A stretch of DNA of 32,776 bases from Bacteroidaceae bacterium (GCA_017516265.1 JAFXDL010000019.1:1-32776); one strand, 5' to 3'; counted from the stretch's first letter, positions 16,701 through 25,390 are shown. Made by a program: numbers and translations. The notes: generated by a model from the letters alone, not told the origin.

Positions 16701-19700
16701 CATTTTGATATAACTTGGCAGTTCATCTTTTATCATTTTGCCATAGATTCCATATGCATACACAGAACCGTCATTCAACTCATAGGTCATAGCAAGACCA
16801 TCTTTCACTTCCATTGTGTTCCCTTTAATACTGTCACCAATTTCACTAGAAAAATGATTACTCATAAGCTCAGAGTTCGTCAAATCGGTGTTATAGTATT
16901 TGTAACTTACTGCGACATTTACAGGCAATGCAGAAGAATTGAAGTTTGCTTTTGATAACCATACATTTTTTTTGCTATTGTACTCCGCGTTTAACCATGT
17001 CGACTCCCCATTGGACAACTTAATCTCCAATTCTACATCGAAAAGTCCCAAAGGATTATTGTTCGTAAATTCTGTAAGAAACGTAAATTCAGGATAGCTA
17101 GGCCAATACCAATATGCAGGTATTGATTTTGAAGGATTCATAAAATCAAAGACTGTAACATATTCACATAAGTTCAAGGATGTTGCAGGATGGGCAACAT
17201 TTACCATTGTCACTTTTGACGGAACGATAGTATATTTATCGTAAACACATGTTTTTGTCTCAGAAAACAGTTCTACACCAGTGCTACTTACGACTTTTGC
17301 TTGAATCTGATGAGACGATAAATTTGTCGAATCGTTTAACTCGCACATTGTTGTCCATACACCATTTGCAGATGAAAAAGTACTTCCTATCAAAATTCCA
17401 TTATCGTATATATTAATAATAGATTTGCCAAGAGCTGTACCGCTGATAGGAACGGTTGTCTTCGCCACCGTACTTGGAACCGAGATTGTCAAATCCTTTA
17501 CGGTAAAGTTTGCATTACCGATAGGTTGCAACACCTCCTTGTTGTCCAATGTGAATTGGGCAAAAGCACTGGGGGCATAGTCACCACCTGCGGTAGGTAT
17601 AACACAGAAGCGTACTTGGTCGGTATATTTTTCTGTTAAGGGAATGGTCAAACGGTTGCCGTCCAATGTATAACTAGAAATGCTACTACCCACCATGACA
17701 GAGTTCTCCACAAAGGAGCATGATTCAGGTAAATCTACCACCATGTTGACGTTGCTGACCTTTGACGAGTAAGCACTCTTGAAGTCAATCTTACCCTTCA
17801 ACGTCAAGTAGTTTCCGGCTACAATGGAAGTCTTGTTGACAGAGAAAAGGGTATTGTCACCTGTGTAATAGAGTTTGCTTTCATCCAATACAGGAATCAA
17901 GTCGTTGGAAATGGTTGCAACAACACCACTTTTCACTGTTACGGCATTCTGTACGTAGTCCACTCCTTCTTTCAGACCCGAAGCGGCAAACTGAGACAGG
18001 TTGAGGATGGAGTTGAACAGTGAGCTGTTGGTCATGGATACCAACGTATAGTCACCATCCGCCAAATTAGGAATGCTGAGCGATGCACTACCGTATGTAT
18101 ATTTCTTCACCAACTGTCCTTTGCCGTCGTAGAGAATACCCACAACAGACGCATTGTCCGTAGAGGTGAATTTCGCTCTGATGGCACCCAATTCAACGAT
18201 ATCAAATATTGTCTCTGCACGGTTCTGTGCATCAATGGTAGCCGTAGCCGTCACAGGGACAAACGCATTCGCGCGACTTGAAGCGGTCAACTTCAACACA
18301 TCACCTTCGGCCACCTCTTCCAGCAAGACAATGTTGGGATATTGCACATTAAATTGAGTAATGGCACGTTGCTGTGTCTCGTTATAAATCTCATAAGCCA
18401 CATTGGCATAGTCGGAATACCAATTCTGTATCTCAGAAACCGTTCCTTCTTCCACACTGGTACGATATGTGAATGAGGTCGCAATGGTGGCACCTGTAAT
18501 GCCCTTCAAAGATACTTCACCCACAAAGGTGGTATCGTTGAAGTTGGCAAACTCCAAGGTCTGATTCAGATAGTCGGAAGCTGATACGGTGATGGTGCTC
18601 CGGTCGTTGAAGACCTTGGCGGTAAACTCTCCCTTATTGTCAGTCTTTACCGTGAATGCTTTAGAATAAAGACTGTTCAACTTCTGAGATACAGACACAA
18701 CAGCACCAGAAAGGGCACTACCCGTAGTGACATCCTTCACCCGTCCGCTGATAGTCACCTCTTCCAGGGGTTGCAAGGTGCACACCAAAGCATTACCCGT
18801 TTCTTGAATGGTATAAACAGAGTCTGCCGGCAACACATACTGCATACCCAATGTTTGCGGCAATGTGATACGGTAACGCACGGCCGTTCTGGCCAACAAT
18901 CCCGAAAGTTTGTTACCTTGCTGCAAATAGCCATCAGCACTGTCGAACCAACGGATTTGCGTTTGTGAAGTTACGTCTGCTCCGTCAGGTGTCTGTACAC
19001 TCAATGTAATGTTTTGCGGTTGCAGCAAGGATTCAAAGGAAACTGACACATCCTCATCAGCGATGGCTATGTTCTCAATCTGCCCCAGCACAGCACCCAT
19101 ATTGTTACGCACATAGACATTGAAAATACTCTTCTTCAACAATCCATTGAACGTATAGCTTACACGGTCAGAAATCACATACTTCTGCTTTTGTCCGCTT
19201 TCGGCATTGATGAGTTCCAGTGTCATATTCTTGTAACGGCCGTCCTCGCTATCGGCAGGCAAGTTCACTTCCAACGCCTGCACCTCTTCGGTCAACGGCA
19301 AAATGGTAAAATCCTTCCAACCATCAGCCTCAGCATAGAGAGGGATAGCAGCAGAAAGGACATGCAGCACTGCACCTTCAGCTATGCCTTTGAATGCATT
19401 GCTTTCCACTGTGGGAGGAGTGATGGCATAGCAGGTGACATCGGCCAAATTGCTTGCCTGATAGAATGCCCGATAGCCAATGTTCTCAATGGATGCAGGC
19501 AAAATGATAGAGGTCAGTGACGTATTATAGTCGTATGCATAGTCGGGAACATCGGTATAACCATACGTACGTTTCAGGTCAACCATTGTACAATTACTGA
19601 AATTGTTGGCAATGCTGAAATCATTGGATGACATTTTGCCTGATACGGTAATCAAGGTCACACTGGAGTTCTCACCTCCTGTCACTTGATTGATGGCACT

Positions 19701-20411
19701 GTACAGACTTCCGGCTGTGAAATCATCTGCAATCACTTCACCCGTTGTCTTGTTCCAACTGTTCTTTCCAGGATTGGACGGATTACTGGGGTTATACTCA
19801 AAGAGTCCCGTAATCGTCACATTCTTATCCCCCATCGTATAGTTATAAGGTGAAACGGTTGAAACGATTTCACCATCCAATTGCCATCCCTTGAAACGGA
19901 ATCCCGTATTGGGATAGGCATAGAGGTTTGTAGAATGTCCTTCCTGTACCTCCGTACTGCTGACATTGAAACTACCTCCTTGTTTGGGCGAGGCCACAAC
20001 CTTCAAGTCGTATTTCAATCCTAACGAATCGGGATCAGCAGGATTGGAGGGGTTATACTTGAACACAGCTGTCAAGGTCACATTCTTGGCAGGCATGGTA
20101 TAATAGAACGAAGCGGAAGTGGAAACCACAGAATCGCCCAATGTCCAATGAACAAACAGGTAGCCTGTATTGTTATAGGCTCTTACATTCACACTCTTTC
20201 CCTCCGCATATTGGGCAGTACCGCTGAAATTGGTACTACCGGCACCTACAGGAGAGACGGAAGTGGCAAAGCTGTATGTCTTTGTTATCACCGGCACCTG
20301 TGGGTCCCCTGGGTTTGTCGGATTATAATCCGGATTGTCCCCGATGCGGGCTTGCCCAAAGAGGGCAAGCTGACACATCCATAGGAAACATATATTGATT
20401 ATCTTTTTCAT
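13800..20411 (-). CDS. 2203-residue multidomain secreted surface protein
   Basis: An exported protein with signal peptide 1-22. In order: two divergent InlB B-type repeats (about 45-118 and 133-205, each ending in TMPAKNVTLTAVF-like sequence); a short BspA-type LRR segment (about 225-370); a carboxypeptidase-regulatory-like domain (551-640); unclassified beta-rich segments; a compositionally distinct region (about 970-1360) with a helical end; a second regulatory-like domain carrying MDPSGYVYEGVSSNRIEGV (1443-1540); an SbsA-type Ig domain (about 1545-1655); a chitobiase-C-terminal-like domain (1765-1835, YYTLDGSCPCD); two SGWNW/EGWNW modules (1846-1995); the AFCGTECRG domain (2015-2118) shared with the next protein; and a C-terminal sorting-type tail (LADGVYIVTAEQNGQMFYKKIVK). 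No catalytic site was recognised; a role in adhesion or glycan/protein binding is inferred. It follows the BspA gene by 24 bp. Confidence 0.8.
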   Translation of the reverse strand: MKKIINICFLWMCQLALFGQARIGDNPDYNPTNPGDPQVPVITKTYSFATSVSPVGAGSTNFSGTAQYAEGKSVNVRAYNNTGYLFVHWTLGDSVVSTSASFYYTMPAKNVTLTAVFKYNPSNPADPDSLGLKYDLKVVASPKQGGSFNVSSTEVQEGHSTNLYAYPNTGFRFKGWQLDGEIVSTVSPYNYTMGDKNVTITGLFEYNPSNPSNPGKNSWNKTTGEVIADDFTAGSLYSAINQVTGGENSSVTLITVSGKMSSNDFSIANNFSNCTMVDLKRTYGYTDVPDYAYDYNTSLTSIILPASIENIGYRAFYQASNLADVTCYAITPPTVESNAFKGIAEGAVLHVLSAAIPLYAEADGWKDFTILPLTEEVQALEVNLPADSEDGRYKNMTLELINAESGQKQKYVISDRVSYTFNGLLKKSIFNVYVRNNMGAVLGQIENIAIADEDVSVSFESLLQPQNITLSVQTPDGADVTSQTQIRWFDSADGYLQQGNKLSGLLARTAVRYRITLPQTLGMQYVLPADSVYTIQETGNALVCTLQPLEEVTISGRVKDVTTGSALSGAVVSVSQKLNSLYSKAFTVKTDNKGEFTAKVFNDRSTITVSASDYLNQTLEFANFNDTTFVGEVSLKGITGATIATSFTYRTSVEEGTVSEIQNWYSDYANVAYEIYNETQQRAITQFNVQYPNIVLLEEVAEGDVLKLTASSRANAFVPVTATATIDAQNRAETIFDIVELGAIRAKFTSTDNASVVGILYDGKGQLVKKYTYGSASLSIPNLADGDYTLVSMTNSSLFNSILNLSQFAASGLKEGVDYVQNAVTVKSGVVATISNDLIPVLDESKLYYTGDNTLFSVNKTSIVAGNYLTLKGKIDFKSAYSSKVSNVNMVVDLPESCSFVENSVMVGSSISSYTLDGNRLTIPLTEKYTDQVRFCVIPTAGGDYAPSAFAQFTLDNKEVLQPIGNANFTVKDLTISVPSTVAKTTVPISGTALGKSIINIYDNGILIGSTFSSANGVWTTMCELNDSTNLSSHQIQAKVVSSTGVELFSETKTCVYDKYTIVPSKVTMVNVAHPATSLNLCEYVTVFDFMNPSKSIPAYWYWPSYPEFTFLTEFTNNNPLGLFDVELEIKLSNGESTWLNAEYNSKKNVWLSKANFNSSALPVNVAVSYKYYNTDLTNSELMSNHFSSEIGDSIKGNTMEVKDGLAMTYELNDGSVYAYGIYGKMIKDELPSYIKMLEGYNFIKMADIDSSNDLFYNLEQSCVLLVELSDSVEYFMLFDCEKRDLFYNVLRWINTKELSTVSSFGIPPPRNILERARDAQIQGWIDMAIEKLKCADMITEEQLEGAVRRLRNSVTYINASFFASVASLMMSATRENGTPAEQAFGYGWNAGSAISTASNFAPGVEDLNRSAQYAIGVIRDAPSCNPSREPHPYTGEGPGYVMDPSGYVYEGVSSNRIEGVMASCYYKETVEDMYGDLHENVVLWDAEQYAQENPLFTDENGMYRWDVPQGLWQVKFEKEGYQTTYSEWLPVPPPQLEVNIAMTQNKQPEVKAARAYEDGIEVEFDKYMQLDGLTTENIFVTKNGETAAGTVTLLNEEQAYEDNPVKYASKVRFVPETSFLTTDEVTLTVSRKVKSYAGIQMGEDYTQSFDIEKEVKSIVADSLIKVAYNGDKEITVSALPYDAAIGKKMIVKNSSSMIATISADTLTFDENGQASLTLNGDLPGTAMLTFTLAETDVKALSTVQVVIPELKMTAAPKATRASGTAVYRGTEVGLTCETEGAVIYYTLDGSCPCDENAPRLIYETPIAITEDMTIKAMAVVEDRDESEVAEFSFTIKRTNLGVELKEGWNWVSHNMETEVPTTALPQNATRIVGQTAELVNDPVYGLMGNLKTLQPDEAYKVQMSADSIHVMSGYEFNPATNIDLKSGWNWLGYPVNQTMSLSEAFANMQPDNEDYIVGQDGFAQYADGTWTGTLLTLNPGMGYLYHSQSDKAFAYNSAIVSKARAVYGRGIKNETPWAVDQNKYPNVMPFVADVYVDGQKMAAGSYAVGAFCGTECRGVGKYVNGRLMMNIYGEANEKITFRAVNNESEEMFDIVEQLAFTETLQGSLYLPYALNVGGATGIAEVEAAWKVWLDMPMLYLSLNGNGFDRVTLTDAYGNMALVKEHVADSEAIRIAPLADGVYIVTAEQNGQMFYKKIVKTGK

Positions 20412-20435
20412 TTGAATCTCAGTTTACATGAAACA

Positions 20436-23400
20436 TTATCGAACAACAGACACCTTGTAGCTCTTGCCCTGTACCTTCACGATATAAAGGCCGGGATTCA
20501 CATCCAATGCTACATTGCCCTGAACAGAGGCAATCTGCTTGCCATCGGCAGTATAGACTACAGCCTCCGCACCTTCTGCACCGTTTACAATGATTTGTCC
20601 ACCAACAGCCTGTACAGAAACTTGCTGTGCCAAATTCTCTTCTACAGAAGTAGCACCACCAAACTTGATTTCAAAGCGGTCGGTAACAGTGCCTGCTTCA
20701 GCAGAGAATGTATAATCAGCGGCAGCCAGATTCACCTCTTTACCTGTCAGCTTGTCCACCAGTATAACTTCGGTCTGTACCTCGGTATCCAATGCCAAAG
20801 TATATGTTCCTTCGCTTCCAAAATATGCACCCAAAGCAATCACGCCGTTACCCATCGGACGCTCATTGATGGCATAGTGTACATCACCTTCGACAGTAAA
20901 CAATTGCGGCACACGACTGTCACTGCTCATAAACTTACTGGCATCACGGCTCATGTCATATCCCATCTCGGCATCAGCATTGATGACGAAGCGTGTACGG
21001 TCTGACAATGTATCTTTGCTCAGATACAAATTGAAGACTTGACGGGGAGCAGAGACTGAACGAGCACCTGTAACAGATGACATATCTCTAACTGTACGAT
21101 TTATCTGACGACCTGCAGTTGAGAATGTTATGCTTTCCTTATCAACAGGACGCTGTACAAAGAAGGCTTCACCCGGAGTAAGGATGTACGAATCATCTAC
21201 GGGAGAATATGCAGAATATGTATTATAATATGAATCCCACACTGTAATCGGGGCTGTAAAATCCATCGCACGAGTATCATAGAAGCAGGGATATGGATTG
21301 CCAATCAAGTTCCAGCTACGATTGTGGCTGAATTCAGCCTGATATTCCACTAAAGCGACAGTGCGGTCATCTTTTGCAAAAATCAAATTCTTATTTTCGT
21401 TATTGATGGCTGGCACAATGAAACGACTCCACGATTGGCTGTAGCCATTAGCATCATATCTGCTACTCTGTAGAATGTAGCCTTCTCCAGCTCTCAACAC
21501 ACTGTCAACTGTCATATTCTGCCATGTATTACCTGTCATTGCTGCACGGTCTGCACCTGAGTACTTACGAATCACATAATTAGTGTTCTCCCATACAGGC
21601 ACAATATCCGATACCCTCACATCATACGGAAACGAGATGAATCTCCATTGGTCATTTCTGGTAGAGAAAACGATATTGATACTGTCTGCCCGCATATTTG
21701 TTTCCGCTATCAAAGAAGAATACTCATACTTGTTGTAATCGTAATAACTTTGAGAGTACCACATGCTGTACAGCCCCATAGAGAATGTGGAATTTCCATC
21801 CAAAACCAGCGAACCATACTTGCTATTATTATATAGCAATGATACATTCGGCTTGTAATCTACAGCCAAAGTGTCAGGAAGGGTCAAAGAAATAGATTCT
21901 AGCAAATTGATATTATCTGGCCAATATCCCTCCAATGGTTCGATGATAGGGAATTGATCCCATCCTTTCGTCAACTTATACTTATTAAGTGTCCATGCAG
22001 GAACATACAATGCACGATTTTCCATGTTCACACCATAGAACGGATAATCACTTCCATCCATATCTGTTGGAGGAATCAATGCCAAGCAAGTCACTTTCTT
22101 CAAATTGTCACAATAGTAGAAAGGCTGATCACAATCCGTCAACGTGCTGGGCAAGACAATCTCTGTCAGAGCCTTACAAGATCCAAAAGCATAAGTGTCA
22201 AGATGAGTCAATCCTTCATTCAATGAAACAACTGATAAAGAGGTACAATCCCTAAATGCATACGCTTCTATAGAATTCAATGTAGAGGGGCAAACCAACT
22301 CTTTAAGATTGCTACAATATTCAAAAGCATACATCTTTATTGATGCCAATCCTTCCGCCAAAACTACATTCCTAAGTGCAGATCTATAAAACGTATGTTG
22401 TGATATAGAAGTCAATGTTGAAGGCAGTTTCACCGTGTCCAATTTTCCACAATCAGCGAATGCATATTCACCAACAGAAGTCACACCCTCTGGAACAATC
22501 ATATTTTTGATATTGTCGCAATCACGAAACGCTGAATTCCCAATAGAAGTCAACGCTGTCGGCAACTCCACATCCAGCATATCATAACAACGATAAAAAG
22601 CATTATTTCCAATGCTATTCAAGCCTTTAGGAAGTACAACCTTTTGCAAGGCATAACGCTGATAGAATGTTTCAGCAGGCAATGCTGTCATATCAGTATC
22701 TGACAAATCTATCGTCAGCAAATTAGGCATACGACTCTTGATATTGTAAAGGTCATCGCTGTTCAACGAACCTGTCACTGTCAGATAATTGACATCACTC
22801 AAGTATTCCACCTGTTCCAGAATCTTTTCACCCAAAGTACCTGGAGTTTCGACATTTACCGTCACACTGACTCCCTCACCATCTACAATGATATAGTTTT
22901 TCCAATAAGAGGCACTGCGATAAGAAGCACCACTACCAGCAGGAACATAGATGACGCGAAGATTGGATGCATTGAAGCTACCAGAACATGCAGGTGCTGC
23001 TGTTGCTTCGCTACGCAAATACTTCAGATTACCTATATTATAGAACAAATTACTTCCTACAGAAGTCACCTTTGCTGGAATCACCAAACTGTCAAGAGCA
23101 TAACAATATTCAAAAGCACCATTCCCGATTGCATTCAAAGAATCTGACAATTCTATTTTATTCAGTTTATCACAGGAACTAAATGTACCCTCTCCAATAC
23201 TCGTAACACCAGTAGGAATAATAATCTCTGACAAGTTGTCACAGTTATAGAAAGTGTATCTTTGTACGGCAAGCAATGATTCCGACAAATGACACTCGCT
23301 TAGAGCCGTACAATTATAGAAAGCCTGTTCACCTATATAATATACATTATCAGGGATAGACAGTGATTTTAAAGAAGAACACCCATTAAATGAATATGAA

Positions 23401-24638
23401 TCAATATAGCGCAATGTTTGAGGCAACTCAACAGAAGTGACAGATGTAGAAAAGACTCTACTACCACGCTTAGTGGCCACTACGATATATTCCTCTCCAT
23501 TATATGTGATTGCTTCAGGTATATTTATTACTGTTGCAGAACAAGAATAAAGAGCGGCCAGTTTATTCGTCGTATCCAAATACCACTGATTGCCATCTAT
23601 TGTAACTCTTGAACTGTTCCAAGACCAATCACCCCACTTCTGATTCCGTACAATTGCGACATTACGTGCGCTCTTCAAAGTCGTATATGCCGCTGCAAAA
23701 TCGTTGACAGTAGCGGTAGAAGCATTCGCAATCAGCAACTTGACAGAGGCCAACGCTTTTGAAAGTTCTTCCCAAGGTTTGGTTGTAACTAAAGTGTCAC
23801 ACTCAATGACCAATGAAGCCAACTTGTCGTATGCTGCACGTCCTTCTGCTACCAATTCCAAAATACCATCCAGACGAACAATCTCCGCTTTTACAGATTC
23901 AATAGAGGTTTCATCAACGGAGGTATTCTCGTACAATTGTTTCAATTCCGCCGATACACCTGACAATCCCAATGTGTCAAGTTCTGCCAATACTGCATCC
24001 ACAGAAAGGCGTTTAACTGTCAATCTTTCCATAGCCTTTTCGATTGTCGTTATATCTTCCGCAATAATCGAATAGATGTTGATTCCGCCAACATAAGGTT
24101 TGAAAGTGACATCCGCTGTCTTCCCCTCTTCACAAGTAACCACAAATACATTTGTAATTTCATCCAAAGAGACCTCTGCACCACTGATACGAGTGGCATT
24201 ACCGCTTGTACAAGTTATTCCACGTTCACTGGATGAATTACCCGTCTTGGTCACAATCGTAATTTCAGTTCCATTAACCAATCCTGGAATAGTGACCGTA
24301 GGTGTTGTACTGTTGAACTTTATACTGGGTCTGTTCAAGCTATGTTCAATATAGATATATCCCGAATTTCCTCCTGTAAAAAGCAGACCATCAGTTTCCT
24401 TTATTGTAACTTGAGTACCATCTGAAGAATAGTAAGACAACGTAGATTTGTTACACTGGAGCGTATATCTCGTATCACTTGAATAGCTCCAACACCCCCA
24501 ATAATTATAGTCATAATTTAAACCTGCTAAAGTCTCTTCTGAGAATCCTTTAGTAAAATCCCATGTCTGGGCACACACTTCATTGCACATCCCTAGAGTT
24601 AGGAGTGCAAACAATCCTGTCAAAAATCTTTTTTTCAT
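20436..24638 (-). CDS. BspA-like leucine-rich-repeat surface protein
   Basis: A 1400-residue exported protein with signal peptide 1-24 (ending CNEVCAQ). Residues 25-195 begin TWDFTKGFSEETLAGL and resemble a carbohydrate-binding-like beta domain common at the start of Bacteroides surface proteins. Residues about 197-330 are helical and possibly coiled. BspA/TpLRR repeats (pattern LPxxLxxIGxxAFxxCxxL) occur in two blocks, about 400-540 and 655-850, with a beta domain between. The C-terminal third is beta-rich and ends in AEAVVYTADGKQIASVQG ... PGLYIVKVQGKSYKVSVV, a sorting/anchoring-type tail. BspA proteins bind host matrix or other bacteria; that role is family knowledge, not proven here. First gene of the surface operon; it has a long structured leader and an A-rich start region. 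Confidence 0.85.
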   Translation of the reverse strand: MKKRFLTGLFALLTLGMCNEVCAQTWDFTKGFSEETLAGLNYDYNYWGCWSYSSDTRYTLQCNKSTLSYYSSDGTQVTIKETDGLLFTGGNSGYIYIEHSLNRPSIKFNSTTPTVTIPGLVNGTEITIVTKTGNSSSERGITCTSGNATRISGAEVSLDEITNVFVVTCEEGKTADVTFKPYVGGINIYSIIAEDITTIEKAMERLTVKRLSVDAVLAELDTLGLSGVSAELKQLYENTSVDETSIESVKAEIVRLDGILELVAEGRAAYDKLASLVIECDTLVTTKPWEELSKALASVKLLIANASTATVNDFAAAYTTLKSARNVAIVRNQKWGDWSWNSSRVTIDGNQWYLDTTNKLAALYSCSATVINIPEAITYNGEEYIVVATKRGSRVFSTSVTSVELPQTLRYIDSYSFNGCSSLKSLSIPDNVYYIGEQAFYNCTALSECHLSESLLAVQRYTFYNCDNLSEIIIPTGVTSIGEGTFSSCDKLNKIELSDSLNAIGNGAFEYCYALDSLVIPAKVTSVGSNLFYNIGNLKYLRSEATAAPACSGSFNASNLRVIYVPAGSGASYRSASYWKNYIIVDGEGVSVTVNVETPGTLGEKILEQVEYLSDVNYLTVTGSLNSDDLYNIKSRMPNLLTIDLSDTDMTALPAETFYQRYALQKVVLPKGLNSIGNNAFYRCYDMLDVELPTALTSIGNSAFRDCDNIKNMIVPEGVTSVGEYAFADCGKLDTVKLPSTLTSISQHTFYRSALRNVVLAEGLASIKMYAFEYCSNLKELVCPSTLNSIEAYAFRDCTSLSVVSLNEGLTHLDTYAFGSCKALTEIVLPSTLTDCDQPFYYCDNLKKVTCLALIPPTDMDGSDYPFYGVNMENRALYVPAWTLNKYKLTKGWDQFPIIEPLEGYWPDNINLLESISLTLPDTLAVDYKPNVSLLYNNSKYGSLVLDGNSTFSMGLYSMWYSQSYYDYNKYEYSSLIAETNMRADSINIVFSTRNDQWRFISFPYDVRVSDIVPVWENTNYVIRKYSGADRAAMTGNTWQNMTVDSVLRAGEGYILQSSRYDANGYSQSWSRFIVPAINNENKNLIFAKDDRTVALVEYQAEFSHNRSWNLIGNPYPCFYDTRAMDFTAPITVWDSYYNTYSAYSPVDDSYILTPGEAFFVQRPVDKESITFSTAGRQINRTVRDMSSVTGARSVSAPRQVFNLYLSKDTLSDRTRFVINADAEMGYDMSRDASKFMSSDSRVPQLFTVEGDVHYAINERPMGNGVIALGAYFGSEGTYTLALDTEVQTEVILVDKLTGKEVNLAAADYTFSAEAGTVTDRFEIKFGGATSVEENLAQQVSVQAVGGQIIVNGAEGAEAVVYTADGKQIASVQGNVALDVNPGLYIVKVQGKSYKVSVVR

Positions 24639-24717
24639 AACCTATATTTTATTTTTAATTAATATTATTCTGTGTTTCTCACCCTCTCATTCATCAACCG
24701 CCAATGTATTGTATAAT

Positions 24718-24936
24718 AAAAAAGACGTGGGAATCAGCTTCCTGCCCGTTTGATTGCTGAGGCTCTCGCATTGCCTGTTAGTCAAAACGAGCAACGCTAG
24801 AAACCCCACGCCGATATGTACAACAACGCATTTGTTCCTTGGTTAAGAAACAAACAAGTGTATAGACACACCAAGGGGCATCCACCGTTGCTTTGTCTTT
24901 GACTAACAATGAATTTGCGAGATTCCAGCAATCAAA
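24718..24936 (-). ncRNA. candidate structured leader RNA of the surface operon
   Basis: On the minus strand a long interrupted stem joins 24936-24898 with 24786-24749: CAGCAATCAAA (24926-24936) with TTTGATTGCTG (24749-24759), GCGAG (24917-24921) with CTCGC (24765-24769), and TTTGACTAAC (24898-24907) with GTTAGTCAAA (24777-24786), 26 pairs in all. Inside are GCAACG/CGTTGC (24791-24796 / 24886-24891), CCTTGG/CCAAGG (24837-24842 / 24871-24876) and GTGT/ACAC (24858-24869). A competing stem CGTGGG/CCCACG (24726-24731 / 24805-24810) uses the 3' half and is followed by U6 (24723-24718), like a terminator. It begins about 80 nt after the predicted transcription start. I do not recognise an Rfam family. 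It may be an attenuator, riboswitch-like element or separate small RNA. Confidence 0.55.
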
Positions 24937-25024
24937 AGAACAAAGCGTCAAGTAAACGCCTTTTCCAATATGTAATGTCCTCACTGATATACTTCCGATG
25001 AAGAACGTCAACATAAGGACGCGA

Positions 25025-25032
25025 CAAAGGTA
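25025..25032 (-). promoter_or_regulatory. -7 promoter element of the surface-protein operon
   Basis: Minus-strand TACCTTTG (25032-25025) is a perfect TAnnTTTG element. There is no TTTG at the -33 distance, which suggests that an activator is needed. Transcription from about 25018 would give a leader of roughly 380 nt. Confidence 0.5.
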
Positions 25033-25172
25033 AACAGAATTTATGAAATAAGATTTAAGAAATAGGATTTATTTTGCAAAATATGTTGTAAAACACAACT
25101 ACATCTACAATTTGCCATTTATAAGGTACAAATGAAACAAAGAGCGAACCAAACGAAATATGGCTAAAAAAT

Positions 25173-25206
25173 GAACATATGTTCAAGAGCCTATGAACAT
25201 ATGTTT
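25173..25206. repeat. two GAACATATGTT palindromes spaced 22 bp
   Basis: GAACATATGTTC (25173-25184) is a perfect palindrome, and GAACATATGTTT (25195-25206) repeats it with one end base changed. Start-to-start distance is 22 bp. The pair lies about 140 bp upstream of the surface-operon promoter element and is a candidate regulator binding site. Confidence 0.55.
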
Positions 25207-25269
25207 GGACAAACAAGCGGAGTTTTTATTTTAAAACACTGTTTTCGTTGACATGAACGATTCTGATAT

Positions 25270-25319
25270 GTTAACTCTGTTCGCGAACCGAACAAACACG
25301 GTTGGCGAACGGAGTTAAC
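25270..25319. repeat. 21-bp imperfect inverted repeat
   Basis: Arms at 25270-25290 and 25299-25319 are complementary at 19 of 21 positions (GTTAACTCTGTTCGCGAACCG against CGGTTGGCGAACGGAGTTAAC, read inward), with an 8-nt loop AACAAACA. It lies 77 bp beyond the sigma-factor stop codon. No U run follows on either strand, so a regulatory or RNA-stability role is as likely as termination. Confidence 0.6.
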
Positions 25320-25332
25320 TCGGAAGAAAACC

Positions 25333-25390
25333 ATCTTAAGATACTTGACAATTTATCTTAAGATACTTGGACACTTATCTTATAATGCTG
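25333..25390. repeat. three ATCTTAAGATACTTG repeats with 22-bp period
   Basis: ATCTTAAGATACTTG occurs at 25333-25347 and 25355-25369; a degenerate third copy, ATCTTATAATGCTG, is at 25377-25390. All start exactly 22 bp apart. The core ATCTTAAGAT is a palindrome. The array ends 5 bp from the sigma-factor stop codon (25396). Confidence 0.65.

Noticed and set aside
24778..25014. 78-codon minus-strand frame in the leader of the surface operon
   Set aside because: It covers the self-complementary segment, begins only about 4 nt after the predicted transcription start, and its product shows no domain or signal peptide. The base pairing explains the conservation constraint better; kept only as a possible alternative.
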